Assembly: GCA_944336975.1 (NCBI GenBank)
Contig: CALVLH010000015.1
Location: forward strand, 1-37,270
Origin: an uncultured Clostridia bacterium
GTDB taxonomy: Bacteria; Bacillota; Clostridia; Christensenellales; Borkfalkiaceae
Direction: 5' to 3'
Length of the DNA stretch: 37,270 nucleotides
The translations under genes were made by a program, and so were the position numbers. The number at the start of each line of letters is the position of its first letter. Within the stretch, counting starts at the first letter, position 1. Below, piece after piece: positions 16,820-24,338 of this stretch. Below the pieces are notes generated by a model. It ran no database searches, had not been told where the DNA came from, and saw nothing but the letters and a program-made list of their open reading frames with translations.

Positions 16820-17830
16820 ATGCTCAATCGCATTACCGTGGCGGGGAACATCCTCGCCGACATCGTGAAAACGGTGGACGCTTATCCCGAAAAGGGAATG
16901 CTCTCCACCATCTCCGCCATGACGCATTCGGTCGGCGGCTGCGTGCCCAATACGGCGATCGATCTCAAAACGATCGATCCCGCCTTCGACATCCGCGTGC
17001 TCGGACGCGTCGGAAACGACGATTACGGAAATTATGTGCTGGGAGAAATGGAAAAACGCGGGATAGACATCTCCGGCGTCAGGCGTTCCTCCCTTCCCAC
17101 CTCCTTTTCCGACGTCATCAGCGTGAAAAAGACGGGCGAACGCACCTTCTTCCACTACCGCGGCGCGAACGCGGAATTTTGCGAAGAGGACGTCGACGTC
17201 GATCGGCTGGATTGCGATGTGTTCCACATCGGCTATATCATGCTCCTCGACGCGCTCGACGCGCCCGACAAAGAATACGGCACCAAGCTCGCCCGCCTGC
17301 TGAAACGCGTCCGCGACCGCGGCATCCGCACTTCCATCGACTGCGTGAGCGAGAGCAGCGGGATCTTCCGCGAGAAGGTCGTGCCCGCGCTCCGATACTG
17401 CTCCTACGCCATCCTCAACGAGATCGAAAGCGGCTGTGTGAGCGGGATCCCCGCACGGGACGGGAACGGGAACCTCATCGACGAAAATATCATGCAGACG
17501 ATGAAATATTTCCTGCAATGCGGCGTTTCCGAAAAGGTCATCGTCCACGCGCCCGAAGCTGGCTATCTCATGGACAGCTCGGGTTATTCCGTCAAGATCC
17601 CCTCGCTCAGACTTCCCGCGGGTTTCATCAAGGGAAGCGTCGGCGCGGGCGACGCGTTCTGTGCAGGATGCCTGTACGGGATCTGCGCGGATATGACGGA
17701 TACGGACACGCTGCGCTTTGCCTCCGCTTCGGCGGCGAGCAGTCTTTCCAAACGGGATTCTGTCTCCGGCATGGGAAACAAAGTAGAGATCCTCGCCCTC
17801 GATTCCTGTTTCGGACGGCTCCCCTCATGA
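16820..17830 (+). CDS. PfkB-family sugar kinase
   Basis: A 336-residue ribokinase-superfamily enzyme, which phosphorylates a sugar with ATP. The family's first signature region is GG-containing (HSVGGCVPNTAIDL, near 37-49), the NEIE motif binding Mg-phosphate lies at 200-203, and the anion hole with catalytic base is GAGDAF at 275-280 (Asp278). The start follows AGGTGA. The 76 bases between this gene and the isomerase gene hold no clear terminator. Given the isomerase before it and the aldolase after it, the natural reading is phosphorylation of the ketose made by the first enzyme. Fructokinase, 1-phosphofructokinase and ketose-1-kinase activities are all possible. Confidence 0.88.
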   Translation: MLNRITVAGNILADIVKTVDAYPEKGMLSTISAMTHSVGGCVPNTAIDLKTIDPAFDIRVLGRVGNDDYGNYVLGEMEKRGIDISGVRRSSLPTSFSDVISVKKTGERTFFHYRGANAEFCEEDVDVDRLDCDVFHIGYIMLLDALDAPDKEYGTKLARLLKRVRDRGIRTSIDCVSESSGIFREKVVPALRYCSYAILNEIESGCVSGIPARDGNGNLIDENIMQTMKYFLQCGVSEKVIVHAPEAGYLMDSSGYSVKIPSLRLPAGFIKGSVGAGDAFCAGCLYGICADMTDTDTLRFASASAASSLSKRDSVSGMGNKVEILALDSCFGRLPS

Positions 17831-17862
17831 ACTTATCATTTCGGAGCAAGGAGAAATAAACT

Positions 17863-18693
17863 ATGTTAGTCAATCTGAACGACGTCCTCAAAGACGCACA
17901 GAAAAATCGTTACGCCGTCGGGCTGTTCAATACCATCGACACCGATATGCTGCAAGCGGCGATCGAGGCGGCGGAAACGCTGAGCTCGCCCATCATCATC
18001 GGCACGGCGGAGATCCTGCTTCCTTACGGCGAACTTGCGCTCATCGCGCCTTCCGTGATCGCGGCGGCGAAGCGGGCAAAAGTCCCCGTCGTCGTCCACT
18101 ACGATCACGGACTGACCTTTAACCGTTGCATGGAAGCGCTCAAATGCGGTTTCTCTTCCGTCATGTTCGACGGCTCCACCGACGACTACGAAGGCAACAT
18201 CGAGAGCACGCGCAACATCGTGAAGATCGCTCACGCCTTCGGCGCCTCCGTCGAAGCGGAGATCGGACACGTCGGAGAAACGGATACCGCCTCGGAAAAC
18301 GACGCGCTCACCACGGCGGAAGAAGCATACCACTTCACCACCTCTACGGGCGTGGACGCGCTTGCCGTAGCAATCGGCACCGCGCACGGCGTGTATAAGA
18401 AAAAGCCAAAACTCGACATCGGGCGGCTCGCGGAGATCCGCGCGGAAGTCAATACCCCCCTCGTGCTCCACGGCGGGAGCGGGCTCAGCGACGACGACTT
18501 CCGCAACTGCATCCGAAACGGGATCGCAAAAGTCAACATCTTCACCGATCTCACTCTCGCGGCGACGCGCGGTTTTACGCAGGCGACTGCCGAAGGACTG
18601 ACCTATCTCAAAGCGCGCAACCGCAAGGTCGACGCCGTCCGCGAAGAGGTCATGCGCTACATCCGCCTCTTCGGTTCCGAACATCGGGCGTAA
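17863..18693 (+). CDS. Class II (zinc) ketose-bisphosphate/ketose-phosphate aldolase
   Basis: A 276-residue class II aldolase. Zinc and catalytic residues are recognisable: Asp81-His82 in HYDHG, Glu132 region (VEAEIGHVG), His175 in GTAHGVY and His203 in VLHGGSGL, with the phosphate-binding KVNIFTDLT segment near 223. It cleaves a phosphorylated ketose to dihydroxyacetone phosphate and an aldehyde. The length fits the GatY/KbaY/FbaA subgroup. The start at 17863 follows AGGAGAAA, 32 bases after the kinase stop. Coupled with an isomerase and a PfkB kinase, it could cleave a ketose-1-phosphate rather than fructose-1,6-bisphosphate; that is inference. Confidence 0.9.
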   Translation: MLVNLNDVLKDAQKNRYAVGLFNTIDTDMLQAAIEAAETLSSPIIIGTAEILLPYGELALIAPSVIAAAKRAKVPVVVHYDHGLTFNRCMEALKCGFSSVMFDGSTDDYEGNIESTRNIVKIAHAFGASVEAEIGHVGETDTASENDALTTAEEAYHFTTSTGVDALAVAIGTAHGVYKKKPKLDIGRLAEIRAEVNTPLVLHGGSGLSDDDFRNCIRNGIAKVNIFTDLTLAATRGFTQATAEGLTYLKARNRKVDAVREEVMRYIRLFGSEHRA

Positions 18694-18756
18694 TCAAAAC
18701 GTAATAATCATCAACCATCGATCATACTCTCCATTCATTTATTACCCCTATCTGAA

Positions 18757-18789
18757 GAATAATGCCGCCCTTTCGGGGGGGCATTATTC
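18757..18789 (+). terminator. Hairpin after the aldolase gene
   Basis: A long stem built on GAATAATGC and GCATTATTC with extra C-G pairs inside and a TTTCG loop. No T-run follows on the plus strand, so it may slow or process the transcript rather than end it alone. Confidence 0.55.
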
Positions 18790-18792
18790 TAC

Positions 18793-18806
18793 GCATAGTA
18801 CTATGC
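18793..18806. repeat. Perfect 14-bp palindrome in the convergent intergenic region
   Basis: GCATAGTACTATGC reads the same on both strands. It lies just after the aldolase hairpin and before the shared terminator. There is no promoter next to it, so its role is unknown. Confidence 0.6.
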
Positions 18807-18865
18807 AAACTGTTTTTGAATACCACGCAAAAGACGTTTTTTCTTAAATTGCGCCCGCTTTACGG

Positions 18866-18893
18866 AAAAAATCCGCCGAAAGGCGGATTTTTT
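18866..18893. terminator. Bidirectional terminator between the aldolase and corrinoid operons
   Basis: A perfect 12-bp stem, AAAAAATCCGCC with GGCGGATTTTTT and loop GAAA, with T-runs on both strands. It ends the plus-strand isomerase-kinase-aldolase operon and the minus-strand corrinoid operon. The 128 bases from here to 19021 hold no recognisable gene. Confidence 0.9.
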
Positions 18894-19021
18894 CTCGCTA
18901 TCATATGTTTTTCGCCTGACCGCCGCGCGATCCGTATCGACCGCTTTCCTTCCCCTCTTTCCGTTGCCGACGCTCGCTCCTTCCGATTCGGAACGCCGAA
19001 AACACGACTCTTTCGCACGCC

Positions 19022-19552
19022 TTATCGGAGAAAAACGAGGGAAAAATAAGTGACGGTATTCTCGCCGTTGCAGTACTTCATCCCCGTCTTCGAACACAGA
19101 TCGACGACGCTGATCCCGCACGCTTCGACGGTGATGCGGCGAAGATCGGGAAAGCGGCAGGGCTCGGTGGGATAGGTACATTTCACGCACAAATTGCAGC
19201 TCTGTGCGCCGAGCACCCGTCCGAAAGCCGTCCCGCACAGCCGCACGATCTCCTTTTCCGTCTGCGTATGCGCTCGCTTCCCCTTCTCCATTCCATCGAG
19301 ATCGAAGCTGTCTTCCAACGGGTGGACGGTGGAAAAAAAGAGCGCGGCGGGAAAGACGCTCAGTTCTTCCCTGCATTCGGACGGCGTGCCCACCGCAGGC
19401 GGACACGCCCATGAGGCGGCGTATCTGCCGCAGAAGTTCCGGCGGCACGCTTCGCGCACGTCCTGCGAAAAACCGATGTCCTCCGTCGCCACGACGGCGG
19501 CTTCGCACACGAGCGGCGATACCGTTTTTAAAAGCTGTTCCTTATTTATCAT
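19022..19552 (-). CDS. DUF2284 cysteine-rich metal-binding protein
   Basis: A 176-residue cytoplasmic protein with the DUF2284 pattern: Cys36, Cys41 in NFCGRY, Cys50 in WACPPAVGT, Cys60, then a ferredoxin-like cluster Cys119, Cys122, Cys125 and Cys132 (SCNLCVKCTYPTEPC). These probably bind iron-sulfur clusters or zinc. The start at 19552 makes an ATGA overlap with the reductive activator gene. DUF2284 proteins often accompany UroD-like methyltransferases and corrinoid activators, so an electron-transfer role in keeping the corrinoid reduced is plausible but unproven. It is the last gene of a three-gene operon. Confidence 0.8.
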   Translation of the reverse strand: MINKEQLLKTVSPLVCEAAVVATEDIGFSQDVREACRRNFCGRYAASWACPPAVGTPSECREELSVFPAALFFSTVHPLEDSFDLDGMEKGKRAHTQTEKEIVRLCGTAFGRVLGAQSCNLCVKCTYPTEPCRFPDLRRITVEACGISVVDLCSKTGMKYCNGENTVTYFSLVFLR

Positions 19553-21015
19553 GAAAAATACATCCCCTCCATGAATTCTTCCGTAAAGGTCGCGTCCGAG
19601 GAAAGGTCGATCGTCTCCGCACGGGAAGCGAGGCGCCTTGCCTCTTCGCGGCACGCCTCGTCCGTCAGCGCGAGATATGCGCCATACAGACTGCCGTTCC
19701 CCAACGCCTGCGCGCGGTCTTTGAGCGCCTGCGGAATGAGTCCCGTCTTTGCCGCGCTCGAAGGATCGATATAGTATCCGAGCCCGCCCGCGATGATCAG
19801 GCGGTCGATCTCCTCTTCTTTGCGCCCCGCGCGCCGCAACAGGGCGAGCATCCCCGCACGGATCGCGCTCTTGGCGAGCTGGAACTGACGCACGTCCGCC
19901 TGCGAGAGGTAAACTTGATCGGTGAGACGGTATTTTTCCGCTTCCATATAGCCCGTCTCGTCGATCGCGCCCTCTTCGAGCAGCCGCGCGACGAGATCGA
20001 TCAACCCGCACCCGCAGATCCCTTTCGCCGTCTCCCCGCCGATGACGGTATAGCCGAGCCTGCCGTTCTGCCGATACACCCTGTCGATCGCGCCGTCAAC
20101 GCCGCCCAGACCGCATTCGATGCACGCGCCTTCCAGCGCGGGGCCTGCCGCAGTGGAGGTACAGACGATCTTCCCGCCCGAAAGGATCGCCATCTCACCG
20201 TTAGTCCCGATGTCCGCGAGCAGAATATTTTCCTTACTGTGCGAAAAATCCGCCGCAAGCATATCCGCCGTGATGTCCGCTCCCACATAGGCGGAGACGG
20301 AAGGCAGGAGGATCAACCGATCGCAAGGAAGTCCGAACGCGTCTGCGCCGTATTCCCTTTCCTCCGTGAATACCGTGCGGAACGGATATACGCCGATGGA
20401 CGAGGGATCTTCCCCGCAGAAGAGATGCAACATCGTCGCGTTGCCCGCGACCGTCATCCGCTTTATGCGCATTTTCCCCTGCGTCAACGTCCGCACCAGC
20501 CGCGCCGAAGCGTCGACGACCGAACGGTGCAATTCTTTCAGGTTCTCTTTTTCGGCGCACGCCTGAATGCGACTGATGACGTCGCTCCCGAACACCGCCT
20601 GCGGATTGAGACAGGAGTTCCTGGACACAATCCTGCCGTCGCTCAGCCGCACGAGGCACGCCGCGAGCGTGGTCGTCCCCACGTCCAGCGCGACGCCGTA
20701 GCCCTCTTCGCCGCGGCAATGCGGCAGGCGGGTAAAGCCAAATTCCTGCAAGCCGCCCCCTTCTTCTTCCGTGACGGCGATCGAGCAGTCCCCGTCCGCG
20801 CGGGCGAGACAGGCGAGAAATTCCCCCCGCTCGTCCGGCTTCGTCCCGGCGATTTTCCCCGAGAGCAGGCGCGCTTTGCACTTTCCGCACTTGCCGTTTC
20901 CGCCGCAACGCGCGGGGATATGAACGGAATGGGCGGAAAAAAGGCGCAACAGGTTATCCCCCCGTTCCGCCTCAAATGTGATTTGCTTTTTTTGCGAGAA
21001 CACCGTGATCTTCAT
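19549..21015 (-). CDS. Reductive activator of corrinoid proteins, RACo-like ([2Fe-2S] + ASKHA)
   Basis: A 488-residue protein. The first 90 residues are a plant-type [2Fe-2S] ferredoxin domain (Cys37, Cys43, Cys46, Cys69). The rest is the DUF4445/ASKHA ATPase-like domain of corrinoid activators (YGVALDVGTTTLAACLVRL, LADIGTNGEMAI, GACIECGLGGVDGAI, IIAGGLGYYI). Such proteins use ATP to push an electron onto an inactive Co(II) corrinoid and restore Co(I). The start at 21015 is preceded by AAGGAG; a longer in-frame extension to 21117 would overlap the corrinoid gene and looks unrelated. It follows the corrinoid protein gene by 22 bases, which fits a dedicated partner. Confidence 0.9.
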   Translation of the reverse strand: MKITVFSQKKQITFEAERGDNLLRLFSAHSVHIPARCGGNGKCGKCKARLLSGKIAGTKPDERGEFLACLARADGDCSIAVTEEEGGGLQEFGFTRLPHCRGEEGYGVALDVGTTTLAACLVRLSDGRIVSRNSCLNPQAVFGSDVISRIQACAEKENLKELHRSVVDASARLVRTLTQGKMRIKRMTVAGNATMLHLFCGEDPSSIGVYPFRTVFTEEREYGADAFGLPCDRLILLPSVSAYVGADITADMLAADFSHSKENILLADIGTNGEMAILSGGKIVCTSTAAGPALEGACIECGLGGVDGAIDRVYRQNGRLGYTVIGGETAKGICGCGLIDLVARLLEEGAIDETGYMEAEKYRLTDQVYLSQADVRQFQLAKSAIRAGMLALLRRAGRKEEEIDRLIIAGGLGYYIDPSSAAKTGLIPQALKDRAQALGNGSLYGAYLALTDEACREEARRLASRAETIDLSSDATFTEEFMEGMYFS

Positions 21016-21037
21016 GTGCGCTCCTTGCCAAATAATC

Positions 21038-21670
21038 TCAGCCGAAATATGCCCTCGCGACTTCCGCGGCGGTCGCCGCGTCGGGCGTATATGCGTCCGC
21101 GCCGATCTCGTCGGCAAACGTCTTCGTGACGGGAGCGCCGCCCACCATCACCTTGACCTGATCGCGAAGCCCCGCTTCTTTCAGCGCGTCGATGGTCGCT
21201 TTCTGGTTGACCATCGTCGTCGTCAGCAACGCGGAAAGGCAGACGATGTCGGGATGATATTCCTTCACCGCTTCCACCACGCGTTCGGGCGGACAATCCA
21301 CGCCCAGATCGATCACGCGGATACCCGTCCCTTCGATCATCATTTTGACGAGGTTTTTGCCGATGTCGTGCAGATCGCCCTTGACCGTGCAGATGACAGC
21401 CGTTCCCACCGGCTCCACGCCCGCCTGCGCGAGAACGGGTTTGAGGATGTTCAGCGCGGCGTTCATCGCGCGCGCGGTGATGAGCACTTCGGGAACGAAT
21501 ATCTCATTTTTCTTGAACCGCTCTCCGACGACGCTCATGCCGGGAATGAGCGCTTTCAGCAGGATGTCGTTTGCGGACGTCCCGTCCTCCAACTCCTCTT
21601 TGACGAGCGCGGAAAGCTCCCTCGGGCGCCCCTTTTGCAGCAGAGCGGATATTTCATCGAACCTGTTCAT
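21038..21670 (-). CDS. Corrinoid (cobalamin)-binding methyltransferase carrier protein, MtaC-like
   Basis: A 210-residue two-domain protein: a four-helix cap (residues 1-85, with ALIPGMSVVGERFKKNEIFVPEVL) and a B12-binding Rossmann domain. The base-off/His-on motif is Asp99-X-His101-X-X-Gly104 in KGDLHDIGKN, followed by SALLTTTM and VMVGGAPVT. It shuttles a methyl group between a substrate methyltransferase and an acceptor methyltransferase. No MtaB- or methylcorrinoid:folate-type partner lies in this operon, while two UroD-type methyltransferase-like proteins lie in the sugar operon. It is the first gene of the operon, with GGAGG upstream of the ATG at 21670 and a motif-bearing promoter. Confidence 0.92.
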   Translation of the reverse strand: MNRFDEISALLQKGRPRELSALVKEELEDGTSANDILLKALIPGMSVVGERFKKNEIFVPEVLITARAMNAALNILKPVLAQAGVEPVGTAVICTVKGDLHDIGKNLVKMMIEGTGIRVIDLGVDCPPERVVEAVKEYHPDIVCLSALLTTTMVNQKATIDALKEAGLRDQVKVMVGGAPVTKTFADEIGADAYTPDAATAAEVARAYFG

Positions 21671-21695
21671 ATTCTTACCTCCGTTTCTCCGTATG

Positions 21696-21758
21696 ATTAT
21701 ACCATTCCGCGCACAAAAGCGGAAGAGAAGCGATTGTAAACTATTAGCACGATTTTGC
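21696..21758 (-). promoter_or_regulatory. Promoter of the corrinoid operon with TGCTAATA motif
   Basis: On the minus strand an extended -10 TGG-TATAAT lies at 21696-21701 and the -35 position reads TTCCGC, a poor match. GCAAAATCGTGCTAATA spans 21742-21758, and its TGCTAATA starts 48 bases upstream of the -10, as in the xylose-isomerase-like operon and within one base of the sugar operon. This suggests a shared activator. Confidence 0.65.
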
Positions 21759-21882
21759 CATGCGCCGATCTTCCGACGGACGATCCCGCTCCTTTCTGAC
21801 GGAAGTCGGGCAAAAAACGCGCCGCGGCGAAAAAACGTATGAGCCTCTCCCGCCGCACGGGAAAAGCGGATAACGACAAAAG

Positions 21883-21909
21883 ACGCGCCGCGGAGTTCCC
21901 GCGGCGCGT
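21883..21909 (-). terminator. Terminator of the uracil operon
   Basis: A perfect 11-bp GC-rich stem, ACGCGCCGCGG with CCGCGGCGCGT and loop AGTTC (plus-strand reading), starting 11 bases after the upp stop. On the minus strand CTTTTGTCG follows. A partial copy of the same core, ACGCGCCGCGGCG, lies at about 21817. Confidence 0.75.
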
Positions 21910-21920
21910 TTATGCGTTTG

Positions 21921-22559
21921 TTATTTTGTTCCGAACAACCTGTCGCCCGCGTCGCCGAGCCCGGGAAGGATATACCCGTTCTCGTTGAGGCATCTGTCCA
22001 GCGTGGAGACGTAAATGGGGACGTCCGGATGCTCCTTTGCTACCTTCTCCACTCCTTCGGGCGCGCCGATGATGGACATCAGCTTGATCTTCTTGCACCC
22101 GCGCGCTTTGAGCGCGTCCAGCGCGTCGCAGGCGGAACCGCCCGTCGCGAGCATGGGATCGACGAGGAACACCGTCTTGTCCTCGATCCCTTCGGGCAAT
22201 TTGCAGTAATATTCGTGCGGCTCGAGCGTTTCCTCGTCGCGATACATTCCGATATGTCCCACTTTCGCCGTCGGGAACAGCGTGTGGATGCCGTTGACCA
22301 TGCCCAGCCCCGCGCGTAGAATGGGAACGATGACGACGCTCTTTTCGGGAACCATGTACTGCGTGGTCTCTTCGAGCGGCGTCTTTACGGTGACGGGAAC
22401 GGTCTCCACGTCGCGCATGCTCTCATAGGTCATCAGCGTGGTGATCTCCTCGATCAGCTCGCGGAATTCCTTCATGCCCGTCCGTACGTCGCGCAGGATC
22501 GCGACTTTATGACGGATGAGCGGATGATCGAAAATAAAGACGTTTTTATATTCCTTCAT
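21921..22559 (-). CDS. upp: Uracil phosphoribosyltransferase
   Basis: A 212-residue enzyme that makes UMP from uracil and PRPP in pyrimidine salvage. The RAGLGM substrate loop (82-87), the PRPP-binding [12 protein letters not shown] segment (about 132-143) and the C-terminal uracil-binding [18 protein letters not shown] are all present, and length is normal. The start at 22559 is one base past the stop of the permease gene and has GAGGAG inside the end of that gene; longer in-frame starts would extend into the permease and are rejected. It is co-transcribed with the uracil permease so that uptake and capture are paired. Confidence 0.97.
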   Translation of the reverse strand: MKEYKNVFIFDHPLIRHKVAILRDVRTGMKEFRELIEEITTLMTYESMRDVETVPVTVKTPLEETTQYMVPEKSVVIVPILRAGLGMVNGIHTLFPTAKVGHIGMYRDEETLEPHEYYCKLPEGIEDKTVFLVDPMLATGGSACDALDALKARGCKKIKLMSIIGAPEGVEKVAKEHPDVPIYVSTLDRCLNENGYILPGLGDAGDRLFGTK

Positions 22560-22560
22560 G

Positions 22561-24015
22561 TCACTTCTCCTCTTGTTCGGAGGGAGCGCCTTCCGACGCG
22601 GCTTCCGCCTCTGCGGGCGCTTCCTGCGCCGCACCGTCTGCGGGAACAGCTTCCGCTTCGCCTTCCGCCTTGTCGCCCTTCTTCTTCCAGTCTTTCAAAA
22701 TGAGATTGGTGAGGATGCCGAGGATGAGCGCGGTCGCGATCGAAGTGATCTGCACGGGCCCGAAGTTGAGCACCAATCCGCCGATCCCCGCGATGAGGAT
22801 CGCGCTGACGACGAACAGGTTCTTATTGTCGTTGAGGTCGACGGGCTGAAGCATTTTCAGACCGCTGACCGCGATGAAGCCGTACAGCGCAAGGCAGACG
22901 CCGCCCATGACGCAGGAAGGAATGGAGTTGATGAACGCCACGACGGGGCTGAGGAAGGAAACGACGATCGCAAGCACCGCCGCGCCGATGATGGTGATGA
23001 CGGATGCGTTTCTCGTGATCGCGACGCAGCCGACCGATTCGCCGTAAGTCGTGTTGGGGCAGCCGCCGAAGAAGCCGCCGACCATGCTCCCGACGCCGTC
23101 GCCGAGGAGCGTACGGTGAAGTCCGGGATCGGTGATGAGATCTTTTTCGATGATGGAACTGATGTTCTTGTGGTCTGCAATATGCTCGGCGAGCACGACG
23201 AACGCGACGGGCGCATAAGCGACGAGCACGGTCACGAATCCCGCGGGCGTCAGATCCCAGCCGTGCAGGAAGGTGAACTTAGGATAATCGAGGAAGCTCG
23301 TGAACGAAAGATCGGAGAAGTTGGAGACAAGAGCGGAATAATCCACGATCTTGAGATAATCGACGTTTGCAAGGTGTCCGATCGCCGTGAATACGGAAGC
23401 GAGCGCATATCCTGCCAGAATGCCGATGACGAACGGGATGAGTTTCATCCCCTTGGTGCCTTTGACAGAGCAAAGCACGACGACAAAGAAGGTGAACACG
23501 CCGCACAGGATGGCGATCAGGTTATCCGTCATGCCCGTTGCGGAAGCCTTCATGACGTCGCCGACCGCGTTCCCCGCGAGACTGAGCCCGATGAGCGCGA
23601 CCGTGGGCCCGATGATGACGGGAGGAAGCAGTTTATTCACCCAACCCGAACCGACGAACGTGACGATGAGCGCGATGACGACATAGACGAGACCCGCCAC
23701 GATCGCACCCATGATGATGCCCCAATATCCGCAGGTGACCGCCGTTCCCATCGAGCCGAGGAACGCGAAGGAACTGCCGAGGAACACGGGGCTTTTGCGT
23801 TTTGTAAACAGAATGTAAACGATCGTCCCGATGCCCGCGCCGAAGAGCGCCGCCGCAGGATCGAGCACCATGTCCACGCCCTCGCTCGCCGCCACGCCGT
23901 TGACAAGCACGGGGACGACGATGGTCGCCGTGATGATCGCGAGGAGCTGTTGAAGCGCGAACAGCACGAGCTGTCCGAACTTCGGTCTGTCGTTTACGCC
24001 GTAGATCATTTGCAT
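22561..24015 (-). CDS. uraA: Uracil permease, NCS2 (nucleobase:cation symporter 2) family
   Basis: A 484-residue inner-membrane transporter with about 12-14 hydrophobic segments. The NCS2 signature [23 protein letters not shown] region (near 308-330) with its key Glu in TYGESVG is present, as is [14 protein letters not shown] before it. It imports uracil with protons. The C-terminal 45 residues form an unusual hydrophilic tail very rich in Ala and Glu, which is not part of the transporter fold. The gene directly precedes upp with one base between, which makes uracil the likely substrate rather than xanthine. Transcription passes through a leader with a terminator hairpin. Confidence 0.93.
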   Translation of the reverse strand: MQMIYGVNDRPKFGQLVLFALQQLLAIITATIVVPVLVNGVAASEGVDMVLDPAAALFGAGIGTIVYILFTKRKSPVFLGSSFAFLGSMGTAVTCGYWGIIMGAIVAGLVYVVIALIVTFVGSGWVNKLLPPVIIGPTVALIGLSLAGNAVGDVMKASATGMTDNLIAILCGVFTFFVVVLCSVKGTKGMKLIPFVIGILAGYALASVFTAIGHLANVDYLKIVDYSALVSNFSDLSFTSFLDYPKFTFLHGWDLTPAGFVTVLVAYAPVAFVVLAEHIADHKNISSIIEKDLITDPGLHRTLLGDGVGSMVGGFFGGCPNTTYGESVGCVAITRNASVITIIGAAVLAIVVSFLSPVVAFINSIPSCVMGGVCLALYGFIAVSGLKMLQPVDLNDNKNLFVVSAILIAGIGGLVLNFGPVQITSIATALILGILTNLILKDWKKKGDKAEGEAEAVPADGAAQEAPAEAEAASEGAPSEQEEK

Positions 24016-24068
24016 AAAACCACTCTCACTTTTGTGTTTATTTTAACGGGACATCCCGCCAAGTGCAG

Positions 24069-24121
24069 AAAAAAACGCCTCCGAAGCACGGAAGCGCGGT
24101 CCCCGAATTTCAGGGGCGCGC
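24069..24121 (-). promoter_or_regulatory. Putative attenuator in the uraA-upp leader
   Basis: On the minus strand the 8-bp stem CGCTTCCG/CGGAGGCG (24076-24096, one wobble) is followed at once by seven Ts (24069-24075), an intrinsic terminator placed before uraA. An upstream hairpin (GCGC with GCGC, CCCC with GGGG; 24094-24121) shares bases 24094-24096 with the terminator arm, so the two cannot form fully together. This is the geometry of an attenuator. The PyrR-binding consensus was not seen. Confidence 0.6.
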
Positions 24122-24157
24122 GACACCGCCCTTTCCGCTTTCAGGCACATTTTCACA

Positions 24158-24186
24158 AGTATACCACACGGGAAAACAAAATGCAA
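24158..24186 (-). promoter_or_regulatory. Promoter of uraA-upp
   Basis: Minus strand: TTGCAT (24181-24186), a 17-base spacer, then TATACT (24158-24163) with an extended TGG before it. It would give a leader of about 135 bases before the uraA start, long enough to hold the terminator hairpin described separately. Confidence 0.65.
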
Positions 24187-24268
24187 GCGCGTGAAGCCCC
24201 GCGAAAAAAATTTTTGACTGCGCTCACAAAAAAAGAAAGACATATTACCGCTGTATTACAAAAAATAT

Positions 24269-24297
24269 ATGACATTTTTACAAATATACGCTATAAT
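24269..24297 (+). promoter_or_regulatory. Promoter of the phospholipase-UMF1 operon
   Basis: ATGACA (24269-24274), a 17-base spacer and TATAAT (24292-24297) give a near-consensus housekeeping promoter, in an AT-rich stretch. The start would fall near 24304, about 35 bases before the ATG at 24339, which is preceded by AAGGAG. Confidence 0.75.
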
Positions 24298-24338
24298 AGT
24301 TTCATAGCGTACGGAAACACAGCGTCAAGGAGACCCCT

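Noticed and set aside
24043-24243. Small minus-strand frame in the uraA leader
   Set aside because: No ribosome binding site was seen; kept only as a remark in the attenuator finding.
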